From Diplosphaera chodatii (lineage: Eukaryota; Chlorophyta; Trebouxiophyceae; Prasiolales; Stichococcaceae), in assembly GCA_032358165.1 (NCBI GenBank), contig JAALGY010000015.1, positions 2,232,001 through 2,296,000 of the forward strand: DNA of 64,000 nt. The letters are read 5' to 3'. Positions 25,901-38,100 of the stretch are shown one piece after another. Both the position numbers and the translations under genes were made by a program. Numbering within the stretch: position 1 is the first letter of the stretch; each line of letters begins with the position of its first letter. Below the pieces are notes generated by a model that saw only the letters and a program-made list of their open reading frames with translations, searched no databases and had not been told where the DNA came from.

Positions 25901-26114
25901 AGGCAGAAGAGGGATGCTGCTGTTCAATTCCAGCCAAAGCAATATACATGCTTCTGCTGTTGCAGTAGGGTGCGCAGCCAGTGCTGAGGTGCGTGCTTCT
26001 GATCGAAATGCACTAGCCAACACGAAGCAAAGGTAACCACTGCGGACTGAATGAGAGTAGCCTGTGAACCACTCCCGGCATCTGTGTGGTTCCTCAACCT
26101 GCTACCGACACTAC
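22995..26114. other. Poorly resolved 3.1 kb between FKBP and Virilizer
   Basis: No known protein is recognised. Minus-strand frames hold several candidate exons with normal splice sites: 24205-24849 (separate entry), a helical piece SLLTEPNLEAARAALSAAYQ near 24.05-24.12 kb, IRDLAKLHALPEGTMVRVRE near 23.48-23.53 kb, and GQEDRQRIVYTARLLEGLSG near 25.71-25.79 kb. Together they suggest one unrecognised minus-strand gene of about 2.5 kb, read against the FKBP gene and placed after Virilizer on the same strand. I see no convincing plus-strand coding. Confidence 0.35.
24205..24849 (-). CDS. Unrecognised protein, two candidate exons (partial)
   Basis: The upstream exon (24849 down to about 24610) reads VDEWAHEPEIDPFCISSIYG, then RFIYFLHEPSGRRAKFCTNA, KVVMTYNSLSGAFGADMVLQ and PGTIHVDGKR, with a possible GTGCGA donor. 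The next exon (about 24375 to 24230) reads EEAGGDRNGRIFILMTPEQF, then AQGLYQDPAHPAIVTGEV, with a GTCAGC donor. Composition is balanced and unlike the shadow frames around it, which is why I think it is coding. I do not recognise the family. Start and stop codons are not assigned; further exons probably lie on both sides. Confidence 0.35.
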
Positions 26115-29100
26115 TTATTTGCCCAGGCGAGACTTGAGGACAGAGATCAGCGCTGGGTTCTCCTCGAGCAGCCGCTGCAGCCGCTTGGGGTCCCGGAACA
26201 GCTCCGCCGCTGCCTCCGGATTGGCCAGGATCGCCTCCTTGGCGCTGTCTTCCCTGCTGCCGCCCACCTGCATGTGCATGGCAGCACGCGGCAGTTGGTG
26301 ACTGAACATGGGCAGATGCATCGCACACCCCAACTTGCACGGCAGGTTTGCTGCTGTTCCGCAGTGGGTTTTCCTTGGAAAACACGGCCCAGCGATTGCT
26401 CATGACGGCTCAGTTGGTGACGGTGCATATGCTGCCCCTGCAACAGGCACCTGATAACTTGCTACTGGCCTGGCAGGCAGCGGGAGGAGAGGCTTCACGG
26501 ACGAAAGTCACCTTCTTGACTGTTTCCAAACGCTCTTCCTTGACGCCGCCTAGCGGCAACTGGCTGTGCAGCTGTGCCGCCGCTGCCGGCGCTCCGGGGG
26601 GGCCGCCCGCCGCCTTCTGCCGCTCGAAGTCGTCAACGTGCATCGAGGACGGCCGGTTGCTGGCGCCGCGGCCCCGCGACCGTGCGGGGCCCCTGGTGGC
26701 CAGCATTACTCGTTTCTGCCATGATCCATTTAGCAAGCAACGTGTCCGTGGGGCATAGTGGCTGGCGGCTGCTCTTTAATGTGGCCGTGAGCAACGCTGC
26801 AATCGTAACAAATTTCGACACGGGACTTGAATAGCACCTGGAGGGTGCCACGACAGGCGGCAGGTCTGCGCCCGGCAGGTCCGCGGCCTCCGTCTTCACC
26901 GCTGCACTGCCGCCCGCCTCTGCTCCCTGCTCCTCCTTGCCTGCGATGGAGCAACACCACAGGTGGCAGCAGGTGGCACATGGCAGCCTTGGACCGACAA
27001 GTTGAACTTGCACTGCACATCCAGCAGTGTCCAGTCGCTTTCACAGCATGGTGCAAAGCGTACCCACTGCTGTCGCCGCTCCTCTGGCGGCGGCGGGCGG
27101 CTCAGCCTTGGCCCGCGTGAAGGCGAGCAGCGGCTGGGAGCGTGGCTGCCGGACGGGCGCCAGCCCCGCGGGGATGTGGGCGGCGAGCGGCGAGGGGTTC
27201 GGCGTGGCGGCCACCTCCCACACCACCGGCGCGGTGCCAAATGCAGACGCCTGCACAAGTGGCCGATCGACTTGGGGCAGGAGCTGTTGACGACAGAGCG
27301 GGCATATCAGAGTGATCTTGACACTGCATGCAACATATTGCAAGGGCCTGAACCGGTCCCGTTTCCAGATGTGGGCTTTACAATGGTGTCCCCTGCATTA
27401 CCTGCTCGTGGGCGGAGCGTGCGGCCACATTGCGCCAGAAGGTGCGGCTGGCGGCGTCGTGCGCGGCCGCCAGCGGCGTCTCCAGCCTGCACGCCAACAT
27501 GCTTCCATGAGTGTCGGCAGTTAATGTGTGTGACCGGGTGGCACATGTGGTGCAATGATGAGGTTCTTCGGATGGCATGCCGGGCACCACATAATCATCA
27601 GCACTTTGAAGATACGGCAGCCATCCGTTGCACTGCTGTGCTACATTTTCGTAGCGCTCACCCGCTGTCAGGGACGGCGCCAGACTCAGCTGCAGACGCC
27701 ACGGCGGCCTGCACGGCGGCAGCGAAGCGGGCGGGCGCCGGCGGCGGCGCGTGCTGCTGGAAGTCCTCCTCGCCCCGCTCGCCGTCGTCCAGCGCCGCCA
27801 CGGCAGCCGCCTGCGCACCGAAAGTGCACGCTCCATCCTGTGTGTGGCTTCACGGGCAGCCGGCGGGACGCAGGCGTGCTCTGGCCAGTCCAATGAGCAG
27901 CAGGGCATGGACCATGGTCCTCGGGTGACACGGCTGCGGAGCGGCACCTGCAGCACGGACGCCATCTCCTGGCGGATGCCGCGCATGGCCTCCGGCTCCC
28001 CAGGCACAGCATCTGCGGATGAACGCGCCTCACATCGCTGAGGCACTGCAGCAGTGATCCATTTGCAGAGGTCCTGCTTACCGACACTTCACGACATGCA
28101 CATGTTCAGGCAGCTGCAGAACAGATGCCGGCGCACGCACCGGTGTGCTGCCACAGGCGTGTGGCCGCCCACTGCAGCGCCGTGGGCGCGTCAGCCGGAT
28201 CTGCCAGGGGTCCCAGGGCCGCAGCGCGCCTGTTCGATTGGAACACATACAGGGCTCAGCCACTAGGTGCTGACAGATCCACAACCACCATAGCCCGACA
28301 CTGACGACACCAGTGATGCCTGTACTCGGGGGTTCGTGTTTGAAGGCTCCCTATAACCAGAGTGGGTACATGCATCGTAGTGCTCTCGGCAAAAAGGGTG
28401 CGGGAGCAGCCAGCAGCCAGACTCCATATCAACTGCTCCTGATTCGACATTTCTGTGTGAATGAGAAGCACCAACAGCTGTGGCAGTGTCTCACCAGCGC
28501 CCGGAGCCGCCGGCGAGGGCGGTGCGCCCGGGGCGCCCCGCCGCCAGCGACCGCACCAGCCGCGCGGCGATGTGCGCGCAGCTGCCCAGCCGCGGCAGGC
28601 AGCCCAGCACCACCGCCACCAGCGACGCCGCCTGCAGGTGCCGCTCGATGGTCCTCTTCAGCAGCCGGCACGGTGCACCTGTGTTCACTGCTGCCGCCCA
28701 CGCACCAATGCAGTGCGACCACCTCTATGTAATCTGCCCACTGTTGCCGCTGCTGATTGGCAGTTGACGCTGGCAAGGCGCGGGGGACCGCCAAGCACCA
28801 CATTGCGATAGTTCCCAAGCCAGTCGGTACACAGCGGCAGTCCCCACAGGTGCTCACAGCGGCAGCATGACGATGATACCTCTGGCAGGGGCGGGGTGTC
28901 GGTGACGGCGCGCTGCTCCGGGGGCAGGGAGGGGTCCAGGCACACCTCCGGGCTGAGCAGCACCGTGGCAGCCTCCATGACCTGATGCCCCACAGGAAGC
29001 AGGCATGATGCAGACCAGCTGCTACCGGACATGCCAGCTGGGCAATGCACGAGTCCCATCGTATGTGCACATGCGCCTGGTGACACAGCACACCAAAGGC

Positions 29101-32100
29101 TGGGCCCTCTGGAACATGGTGCAGGGTCTATTGTGAAACATCTCTGAAGCGCACCATGGTTGCCACAGCTGCCGCCTCGGTGTCATCGTACGCGGGGTGG
29201 TGCATGGCCTCTGGTGAGGCGGTGGCCGCCAGCAGCCGGGCGAAGCCCGCGCCCGTCTCCAGCTGCAGCAGCGCCGCCTGCAAAAACGTTTGTACATGCT
29301 CAATATGCCATCATCTGCTGGAGTGGGTTTGCACAGATCTTGCGATAGCCTCTGAACGAGCTTGGTCATATCCAGGAAAACCTAAAGATTGACGGGGCGG
29401 TCACGCCGGACCTTGACGGCTGGGCGGTACACCAGGGGCACGAGGATCTCCAGGGTGCGGCGGGCGGCGGGCAGGGGCGCCTCCGCTGTCGGCGCCGCAC
29501 GCAGCTCCTCCGCCAGCGGGCCCGCCAAAAACACCCCCATGCCGCCGCCCAGCCCTGCAGCGCATGCGACACCGACTGCAAAACCGCGACTCCATGTTCA
29601 CGTGTCAAGCTTGGACAGCGGCGATGTGCATGATGTCCACACCCGGTACGTTCAGCAGTGTGGCTGCCTAGTGGGACGACCTACCAGCAGCGCGGGCGGT
29701 CAGGCGGACGAGGGCGGCCCGCAGCATGCGCGCGTCGCAGCCGGCTGCTGTGGCGAGCAGGCCCTGCAGCGGCCCCGTCACGCCCTCCAGCGCACCAGCC
29801 TGTACCAATTGTGTACATATTTACTGGAGTTGTGCTCACTGTACGACAGGATGCAAGCAACCGCACATGCACATGGCTGCGTTTCACAGAGGCATGGGTG
29901 CGCTCGATGTTGCAATGCTGCCAGCTGCAGCATGATCTGAAGAACAACGGGTTTTGCTCCGGGGGTCCAGGAGCTCACGGTGGCGGCGCGGGCGGCCATG
30001 CCGGGGGGCGGGGGGTGGGGCTGCCCCGGGCGCCGGGCCGCGCCCGGCGGCGGCCACTCCGCAGGGAACAGGTCGCCTAGCAGCAGCGTCGCCGCCAGCA
30101 TCTCACCAGGACTCTGCGAAGTTCGGAGCAAACTCTACTTCACTTGAATACTGTTGCCTTGTACCTTGTGCAGGCAGGGCCAACTGTGAAGGTGCACACT
30201 GACTTATCTGGACAACGGCAGCAATGCAACACGTGGGCAGTATGTTGCTGAGTTTATTGATCGCTTGTTGGGTGCTGAACTAGTCCGTCCCTTGCCGCCG
30301 ACTAGCTGTTCGATGCAGGTATATCATGGTACCTGGGCGAGGGTGGGCGGCAGGTCGAAGGACGCGGGCTGGTCGCCCGCCACAAACATGGCCGGCAGCA
30401 GCTCCGGGCGCCACCCGGCCTCCAGCCAGCAGCGCAGCGCGTCCACCACCGCAAAGCGCGCCTGCGGCCACAAAACATGTTGGCTGAACAGGCGCTGTGT
30501 GAGTTGCATCGGCAGACAAGCATTGACCATTATGCGTCTTCATATTTTCCTCTGGCGCCCGATGACCTGCTGCTATGAGAGTGGCATCTGCGACGTGGCG
30601 AATGCGCGAGTGCATGCAGAGCACACATGCTGCCGTCGCAGCTGGCACAGATAATGCACCTGCAGTGCGGGAGTGGCATCGGGGGCGGGCGTGCGGCCCA
30701 TGGCGGCTGCCAGGGACTCTGGGGACGTTGCCAGCGCCGCGTGCAGCGCCAGCAGCGCGCGCTGCAGGCCTCGTGACGTCACCTCCACCCCCGTCGCCTG
30801 ACCATGTGAAAGACAACATGTTGGGCGCTTTCGTATCTATGTGGCCAAGTCACCAAATTGCAGCAGCAGAGATGTACTGCAGTTGGACAGTGCAGAAGTT
30901 CTCTGTCAACTTCTGATACTGGGCAATGATGTTGCAAACTGGTTGCAACAAGCATGCTCCGCGACAATAAGGTTGCAATACTCCTGCCTCCCTTCTGGTG
31001 CTGACTGTCGAGGCAGCTTCTTGTGGCAAGCATCAACACAAAGTGTCACCTGCAAACGCTGCAGCAGCATTGCAGCAGCTGATGCGGCCACAGATGCAAA
31101 GGCCACAGCACGCTCCCTGGCGGCAGCGGCTGCGGCCTCGTCCACCGCCGCGCCTGCTGCGGCGCCCCAGCGTGTGTCCGCATCGCAGGCCGCCAGCAAT
31201 GCTGTGGCTGTACGCACGCCCCGCTCGAGCAGCTGCGCATGGCAAGAACGATGGCTGAGGCGGTCCTGACCCCGCTTTTGTAAACAGCACATGTGGTCTG
31301 CATATGCCGACTGGCATGTGCTCGACATGTAAGCCAGCAGCCACAGCTTGAAACACCGCACGGGTAACGAGACAACCACGTACAACCATCTGCAGACTGC
31401 AATGCCACACATGCTGGTGCCCTGCGGCCTCACTTACGCTGCAACCTGGTCACAAGTGCAATGTCAGGAGGACTTGGTGGTGTTCTGACAAGATGCTTTT
31501 CTGACAAGAGTGTACCATGATGCCGCCAGCATCGTGGAATGCTTGGGTGAAGCGCCCTCCGCCCGCCAGCTCAGCGGCTGCTGCTGCGAGGGCCAGCCCG
31601 GTGTCGGCGCCGCCGAAGCGCTCCGGGGCCTCTGCCATGGCAACCACTGCAGCATGCTCCACCTGCGGCATTGCCTTGGCCTCACCTGTGACACAGCGTT
31701 GACATATTGCAAGAAAAGAGATGCATTTCGTTGCAGCCGTCACATTATGCTCACAGGTCCCTCTCTACCTACTGCAGAGGCATGACGAGTTGTGGGAGAT
31801 GCATGGGCTCCCACTGTCAACCTGCAGCAGGTACAATAGGATTGTGTGCCTCAACAGCGCTTTGCATGTGAGTGAGGAACTTTGGCACCTGTCACTGGTT
31901 TGGGCACTGGCGCAAACTCCGGCAGGTCTGCGGACAGCGCAGCAGCCAGGCCGTCAGCTCCAGCGCTGGTCAACGCCAAGGCGGCCGTGGCACGCCCCGC
32001 AAGCTCGGCCGCCAGTCCCTTCATGGCCGCACGGCCTGCTGGACGCACTCAGCTTCATCTTCGAAATTCAACTCATCTGTTGGTCGGCGATGGCTGCTGC

Positions 32101-35100
32101 AACGTCTCATGAGGGCTGCCGACAAAAATGCGCGAGGGACGACTGTGACACTCATGGTCAAGTAGTAGCAGCAGGGTCGTGACCTGGCTTTGGCAGGACC
32201 TCTGCGGACACTGTGAAGCTTGCTGCTGCGGCAGCCACTGCTGCGGCGGACGGCGCCCAGGCTGCAAGCGGCGCAGCATGCGGGTCCCGCAGCACCTACA
32301 CGAAAAGAGGCATCTAGGAAAGCACCTAGATAGATGATGGAGTTTCACTCAGTAGGTACGCTGATGGACGGTAGCCCACTTTGCAGCTGTTGCAGCCTGG
32401 TCGGGGTGGAGCATCACCTCCAGCAGCAGTCTGGCTGCGTGTATGGCTGATGCGCCTGGCGGCGAGGATGGCGGCGCGGTGGGCAGCGGGGTGCCATCCA
32501 GTGCGAGGCCAGCTGGGGGCGGCAGCGGCCCCTGCGGAAGGCCATGTGCACTCCACATCAACTCTCTGGTCATTCATGAAGCATGCGCAGGCAAGCAATG
32601 GCTGCCTTAGCGCCGTGAGCAAGTCACGTGTTAAACATGCTGCGGTGCCCTCTGGGACAGCTACCATTCGTGTGCCACTGCAGGAGTTGGAGGCCGGGGC
32701 ATACACCTGAACAAACTGCAGCAGGCGGCGGAAGGCGGTGGGACTGGCCGTCAGCGCCGCCACAACCGCCCGCCTGCCCGGCTCGGTGGCTGTGGCGCCC
32801 AGCAGCGCGACCATGACGACAGCCGCGTCGGGCAGCGGCAGCCTGGCCTCGGCTGAGTCAGGCGCTGCGGGGCTGCCGACGGGTGCGGGCGGCGCGCAGG
32901 CCACCAGCGCATCCGCCGCCTGGGCGGCCGCCAGCGACGCCCGCAGCGCCAGAGCCAGCTCAGCACCCGCACCGCCTCTGCGTTGCCGAACACGACTGAC
33001 TCGGCCACTATATGTGATCACTCCCCCACATACCAGCTGCCATGCACATCACCCCCGGAGGTGCTTCACTGCAGCAGCCGTACAAACGGAACGGGGCTGT
33101 GCAAACTGGTCAATGGCGCACCTGAGGGCGGCCTCAGTGTCTGCGTCCAGCAGGTGCGGTGCGGCGGCGTCTGGCTGCAGCGCGTCCAGCAGCGCGGCGG
33201 TGGCGGCTGGCTGCCGCCGCAGCCACGCCATGCCCCGCCCGCTGGACAGCAGCACCTCCAGCAGTGCGCGGGTGCCTGCAATGACACATGTTGCTGGCGC
33301 TGCACAACAGCTCTATTACCCTCTGTTGCTGCACTGCTGAAGATTGCCTTGCCTTGGGATGGGCCAGATGACTGTGCTGCACAGGTGCCACTGTTCGATT
33401 TCTTGGGGAAGCAGTGCCAGCTGCGCAACAGACTGACCTGCCAGCAGGGGCTGCGAGAGGGGCGCGGCGATAGCCGCCGCCGAGGGAGCGCTGGGCGGCA
33501 GCGCCCCGCTGGCCGACAGCGCAGCCACATGTGCGCCCGGCACCTGGCGATCAGGTTCAAGTCTGGTGAAGTCAAGCTCAGGCCCATTGGGCTTCAGCAC
33601 GCACTGTGAGGGATGCAATGCGACTTGCTCTTTCTTAAAGCCTGACTGAGGACATGCACGCAGCAGGACCATGCTGTGGAGCGGGGGCAAGGCTAGGGTG
33701 TGAAGCTGGCAGCACAGCTCACCAAGGCGTTTGCCCAATTCTTGCTGAGCAGCATGTTGATGATTTCATGCGCAGCTGCACAGGGCTGCTCAACATTTCG
33801 ACACCTCACCTGCAGCGCTGCAACAAGCGCGGGAACGATGCCACGGCCCGCCAGCGCCGCCAGCAGTGTTGGCTCTGGCTCAGGCGGCGGCGTCAACACC
33901 AGACCTGCGCGGGCACCAGAGTTGCAGCGTTGGTGGTGTTCACCTGTCTGGGGATGGTGGCGCCGCCAGCTTCTGTGCACATGTCTTGCAACATCCTGCG
34001 TCTGCAGTGCAGATGGCAGGAAAGCAGCGGCTGCCATTGAGCAGCTTGAGTACCACACACAGAAGGTCCTTGCACCTGCGGTCGGAACCGTCAGGACGTC
34101 GGGCTTCTGCTGGCCGGTGCCGCTGGAGCGCAGCAGGTGCGCCAGCCGGGTGAGGGAGGCGCCCGCGGCCGCCACCAGGGCGGTCGCCGTCGCGGTTGGC
34201 ATCGCGGCGCCGCCAGGGGCGTGCGCGTCCGCCAGCTGCTGCGCGGCCACCTGCGTGACCAGGGTGCTGTGCGTCAGGTCGAGACTGCCTTGCCCCGGAG
34301 CGCAGGCCTCACCATGCTACTCTGCTGCAGGGCTTGTCATGCTGCTCTGCTGCACGTCCATCAAGCACATTCACCAAGGTCCTCGGCTGCTGCGGCTCAC
34401 CTGGAAGCCTGCTGCCTGTTCATAGGCGCGCAGTCGACACAGGAGCCTGGCGCCCATGGCACCCACCTGCACCACAGGATGCGAGCCGTCATCAGGAGTC
34501 GGGGGCTGGAGTGCGCACACCTCAGCCGGCGACGGCACAGCACTCTGGCAAAACCAAACCAGCGCAGGGCACCCAAATCAAGTATGTTTGCATTTCGGGG
34601 TTCCATGGCGTCTCGAGATGCTCGACACTGGTCGTGCTCTCACCGAGTCGGGGCGCAGCTGCAGCAGCGCCTCCACCAGCGCCGGGTAGGTGCCGTTGAA
34701 CTTGCGGTACAGGCGCTCCGCGTCTGCAGGGCCTCTGGCGCGCGAGGGGCGGTGGCCCCTGCCGACGTCCCCATCCTCCGCGTCCGGCAGCTGCAGGTGC
34801 CGCGGGCCCTCAGGGATGTCCATCGGCTCTGCCGCCGGCGAAGGTGGCACCTCCCTGTAGCCAGCGGGCACACGCTGCCTCACGCAGCGCACGCCAGGTT
34901 TCGTGCGCACGAGGGCAATGCTCAGACGCTGTTCGCAGCAGCCACGACACCGAACAGACCGCCCGTCTTTGAGCCACACCACACAGCAGAGCCACCTGGG
35001 GGACAACGGCGGAGTGGCCGCCAGCTCCGCCTCTGCCTCCCTGGGCGCCGAGGCCGCCCGGCTGCGGGAGCGCCGCGGCACCGGGCTGCCCCTGTGCAGG

Positions 35101-38100
35101 TCATCCCTGCGGGGGGCTGGCGCCTCCTCACGGGCGTCCGAGGCAGCTGCGAGGCGCTCCTGCTGGTGCCTTTGCCTGTCCGGCTCGTGCCTGCGCTGCT
35201 CTGGCTCCTCCCTGCGGCGGCCCGCCCTCTGGGGCTGGGAGGCCGGGCTGCTGACGGGCGCCCTGCCGTCACGCTGCGCATCCCTGCGCCGGGGCGGAGA
35301 GTCTGCACGGCCTGGACGTGCCCGTGGCTGTGGCGAGGGCTCGCGGCGGCCTGCCGTGCGGCGGGCGGCTGGGCTGTCCTCTTGCACGGGGCTGCTGCGT
35401 CTGCGGGGGCTGCCCCGTCGCTTGGGGCTGTCCCGTCGCCTGGGGCTGTCCCTGCGGGAGCGCTGGTCACTGACACCCCTGCTCCTACTAGGCCTGTCCG
35501 CATCCCTTCGTGTTGCAGGGCTCTTGGAGCGTCGCTGGCGAGAGGTGTCTGCAGCTGCATCGCTCCTGTTGTCCTGCACAGGCTGCTGTTGACGGCTTTC
35601 GGTCCGCCGGCTGTGCTGCACCTCAGCTCGTGCTGGTGATGCCCTGCAGCAGCCACGGCACACGAGTCCTATGGGCACCTGGTGCAGGCGTTGAGCAAGC
35701 GCAACCTGGGGCCCAGGCGTTCGCGTAAGGCCTCCAAGCCTTGAAATGTATCAGACGCTGTTGCACAGTGTGTGCACTTGCCAAGCACATGTGCGCAGCA
35801 CCTCTCTGCTCCCTCTGGCGCATCCCGCCGGCTGCTGGAACGGTGGCTTCTGATCGTCTTGTGCTCATCGGCGGCCGGCTCATCGCCGCCGCGCCTGCTG
35901 CGCTTGCCACGACTGCCCTCGGCATCGGCGTCGCGGCTGCGGTGCCGCTTCTTGTCCTTGTGCTTGTGCTTGCTTTTCTTCTCACCTGCGCAGGCAGTTT
36001 GGTGTTCCTGCATCAGTGATTCCGTTCAACCGGCGAAGCGTTTCAGTGAGCAAATGTGCAAGCAGGTGTCAGCTCGCACGGCCTTGCCATCAGGCTGCAT
36101 CTAGGGCTGCACCCTGCTCACCTGCATCCTTTCCACGCTCAGCGTCGTGTCTGGGTGCTGGTGAAGCCCCTCGCCGGTCTTGAGCAGGCGAAAGTCGCTC
36201 CGGGGTGTCCGCCAGCATCTCGTCATTACTGCCTGTGCAAACAGGGAGACCGAGGTGCTCATCCACTTCAGAGGCATCACATCGCCATAGATTATAGGGC
36301 GTCCCCCATCCATCTCCATGTGCACGGTGAGCGGCCAATTCGTCGTTCGATGAGAACTTCTTTGGCCACTCGTCGCTCTTGCTATCTAGGCGACCGCATA
36401 GCTGCAATTCCATGTCCTAAGATCCAACACAGCTTGCTTCTCTCGTTGCTCCACTGCCTTTGCTGCTGGTCTGCGATGACAGGTGCAAGCTCACCGGGCC
36501 TGCGACGCCGGTCCTCATTGCCGCCCCAGCGATCGTCTTCACGGGACGGGCTGCGGCTGCGGCTGCTGCGGCCGCCGCCACGTAGGCCCAGGTTGGCGGG
36601 GTGGCGCCCGCCCTTCAGACCGCCCGCCGACTGTGGCCTCGAGCCAGCATGCTGCTGCTCGCCTGGCTGCTCGTGCTGATCACCTGCCGCCGCTGGCGCC
36701 GCCAGATCCATGCCCTCATCGACGTCGCCGTAGATGTCGATGCCCTCCTCTGCCGGAGCGACGTCATCGCGACCATCATGGCCGCCTTCGCCACCGTGGC
36801 CTGCTTCTGCTGCTTGATCACCCGTGCTATCATCCTCCCGGTAGTAGTCGTATTCCAGGCTGCCGTAGTCCTCATTGACGAGCGCTTCGCCCTGCGTAGC
36901 ATCCTGATCGCCGCCACCGCCGTAGCCCTCACCGTACACCTCGCCGTATACGTCCTCGCGCTCGGCGTCTTCATCATGATCGGCATCACCCTCCGACTCA
37001 TCGTCTGCAGGAGCACAGCGCGGGCATCGACGGCCAGTCGAAAGCGCGTGCGGGCTGTGGACTGGCACACTGCACTTAAGCTCCAGAGAACCACCAGCAA
37101 TGCGCAGTGCTCACCCTCACCCTGGTGCTGCGCCTGGGGACTGCTCAGGTCGGCGTGCCCCGCTGTGCCATTGGGCACGCGGTCCCCCTGCTGCTCGGGC
37201 TGCGGCAGCTGGGCAGCGCTGTCAGGCGGGCGCCACCAGCCCAGCAATGCCTCACATCTGAATGCAGCAAGTTCATCATATTTTCAGCTGTGATTCCATT
37301 GTGTACCCATATATATATCCACTAGAAGTGTCAAGCACAATCAATTGCAACAACAACAATCGCAGAAACATTGGCAGGTTGCAATGCAGTACATCACTTG
37401 TGGCCCCTGAGAAGGCCTTGTTGCATTCAATGCAGCTATTGAGGATAGGACATTCCCAGTGCAGGGGCCTGAGCATATATCTCCTGCCTCTGATGTGCGT
37501 GCAGGGCATTGAGGCCTTTAGCGGTGAGAAGGCTCACCCAAGGCCACCGGTAGACAGCGCCAGCGCTTCGGCGGCAGCAATGCCGTAGCGCACGACAGCG
37601 CCCGGCGGCCGCATGTACGCGAGCGACAGCACGCCCGCCAGGTGCACGGCTCCGTGGTGTGCCAGGAACCGGTGCGCGTGCCTGGTGTTGCGGAACGAAG
37701 TAATCAAAGCTGTCCTGCCGGTGCCAACATCAGGCAACTACTGCACAACCACCAGGCCAGGGGCTGTGCATCGCATGCGGCGTGTATCAACATGAGCTGC
37801 ATGATTTCGATGTTCTTCAGCCGCAGAACCACATCGCACTGTCACAACTCCTCAGCCACTTCAGGTGCTTGGCCACTGCATGTCCTGCTACCAGCAGCTG
37901 GACGCTGTGACCACCGCAGACCCCACCTCACCTCGGGCTTGAGCAGACGATGACGGCAGCAGCCAGGCCAGCCAGGCCCGCACGAGCTGCGGCATCGCCC
38001 ACAGGGCCCCTTGCCAGCAGCGCCAGCCACTCGGTGGTCATTCGCGCCGCCTCATCCGCCTCCTGCAACTCTGCTGCCGCTGCTGAGGCCACCTGCGCAA

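Noticed and set aside
34137..35639. 500-codon plus-strand open frame
   Set aside because: It is the antisense shadow of the SR-rich Virilizer region; low-complexity GC-rich DNA keeps the opposite strand open. The minus strand continues Virilizer landmarks on both sides.
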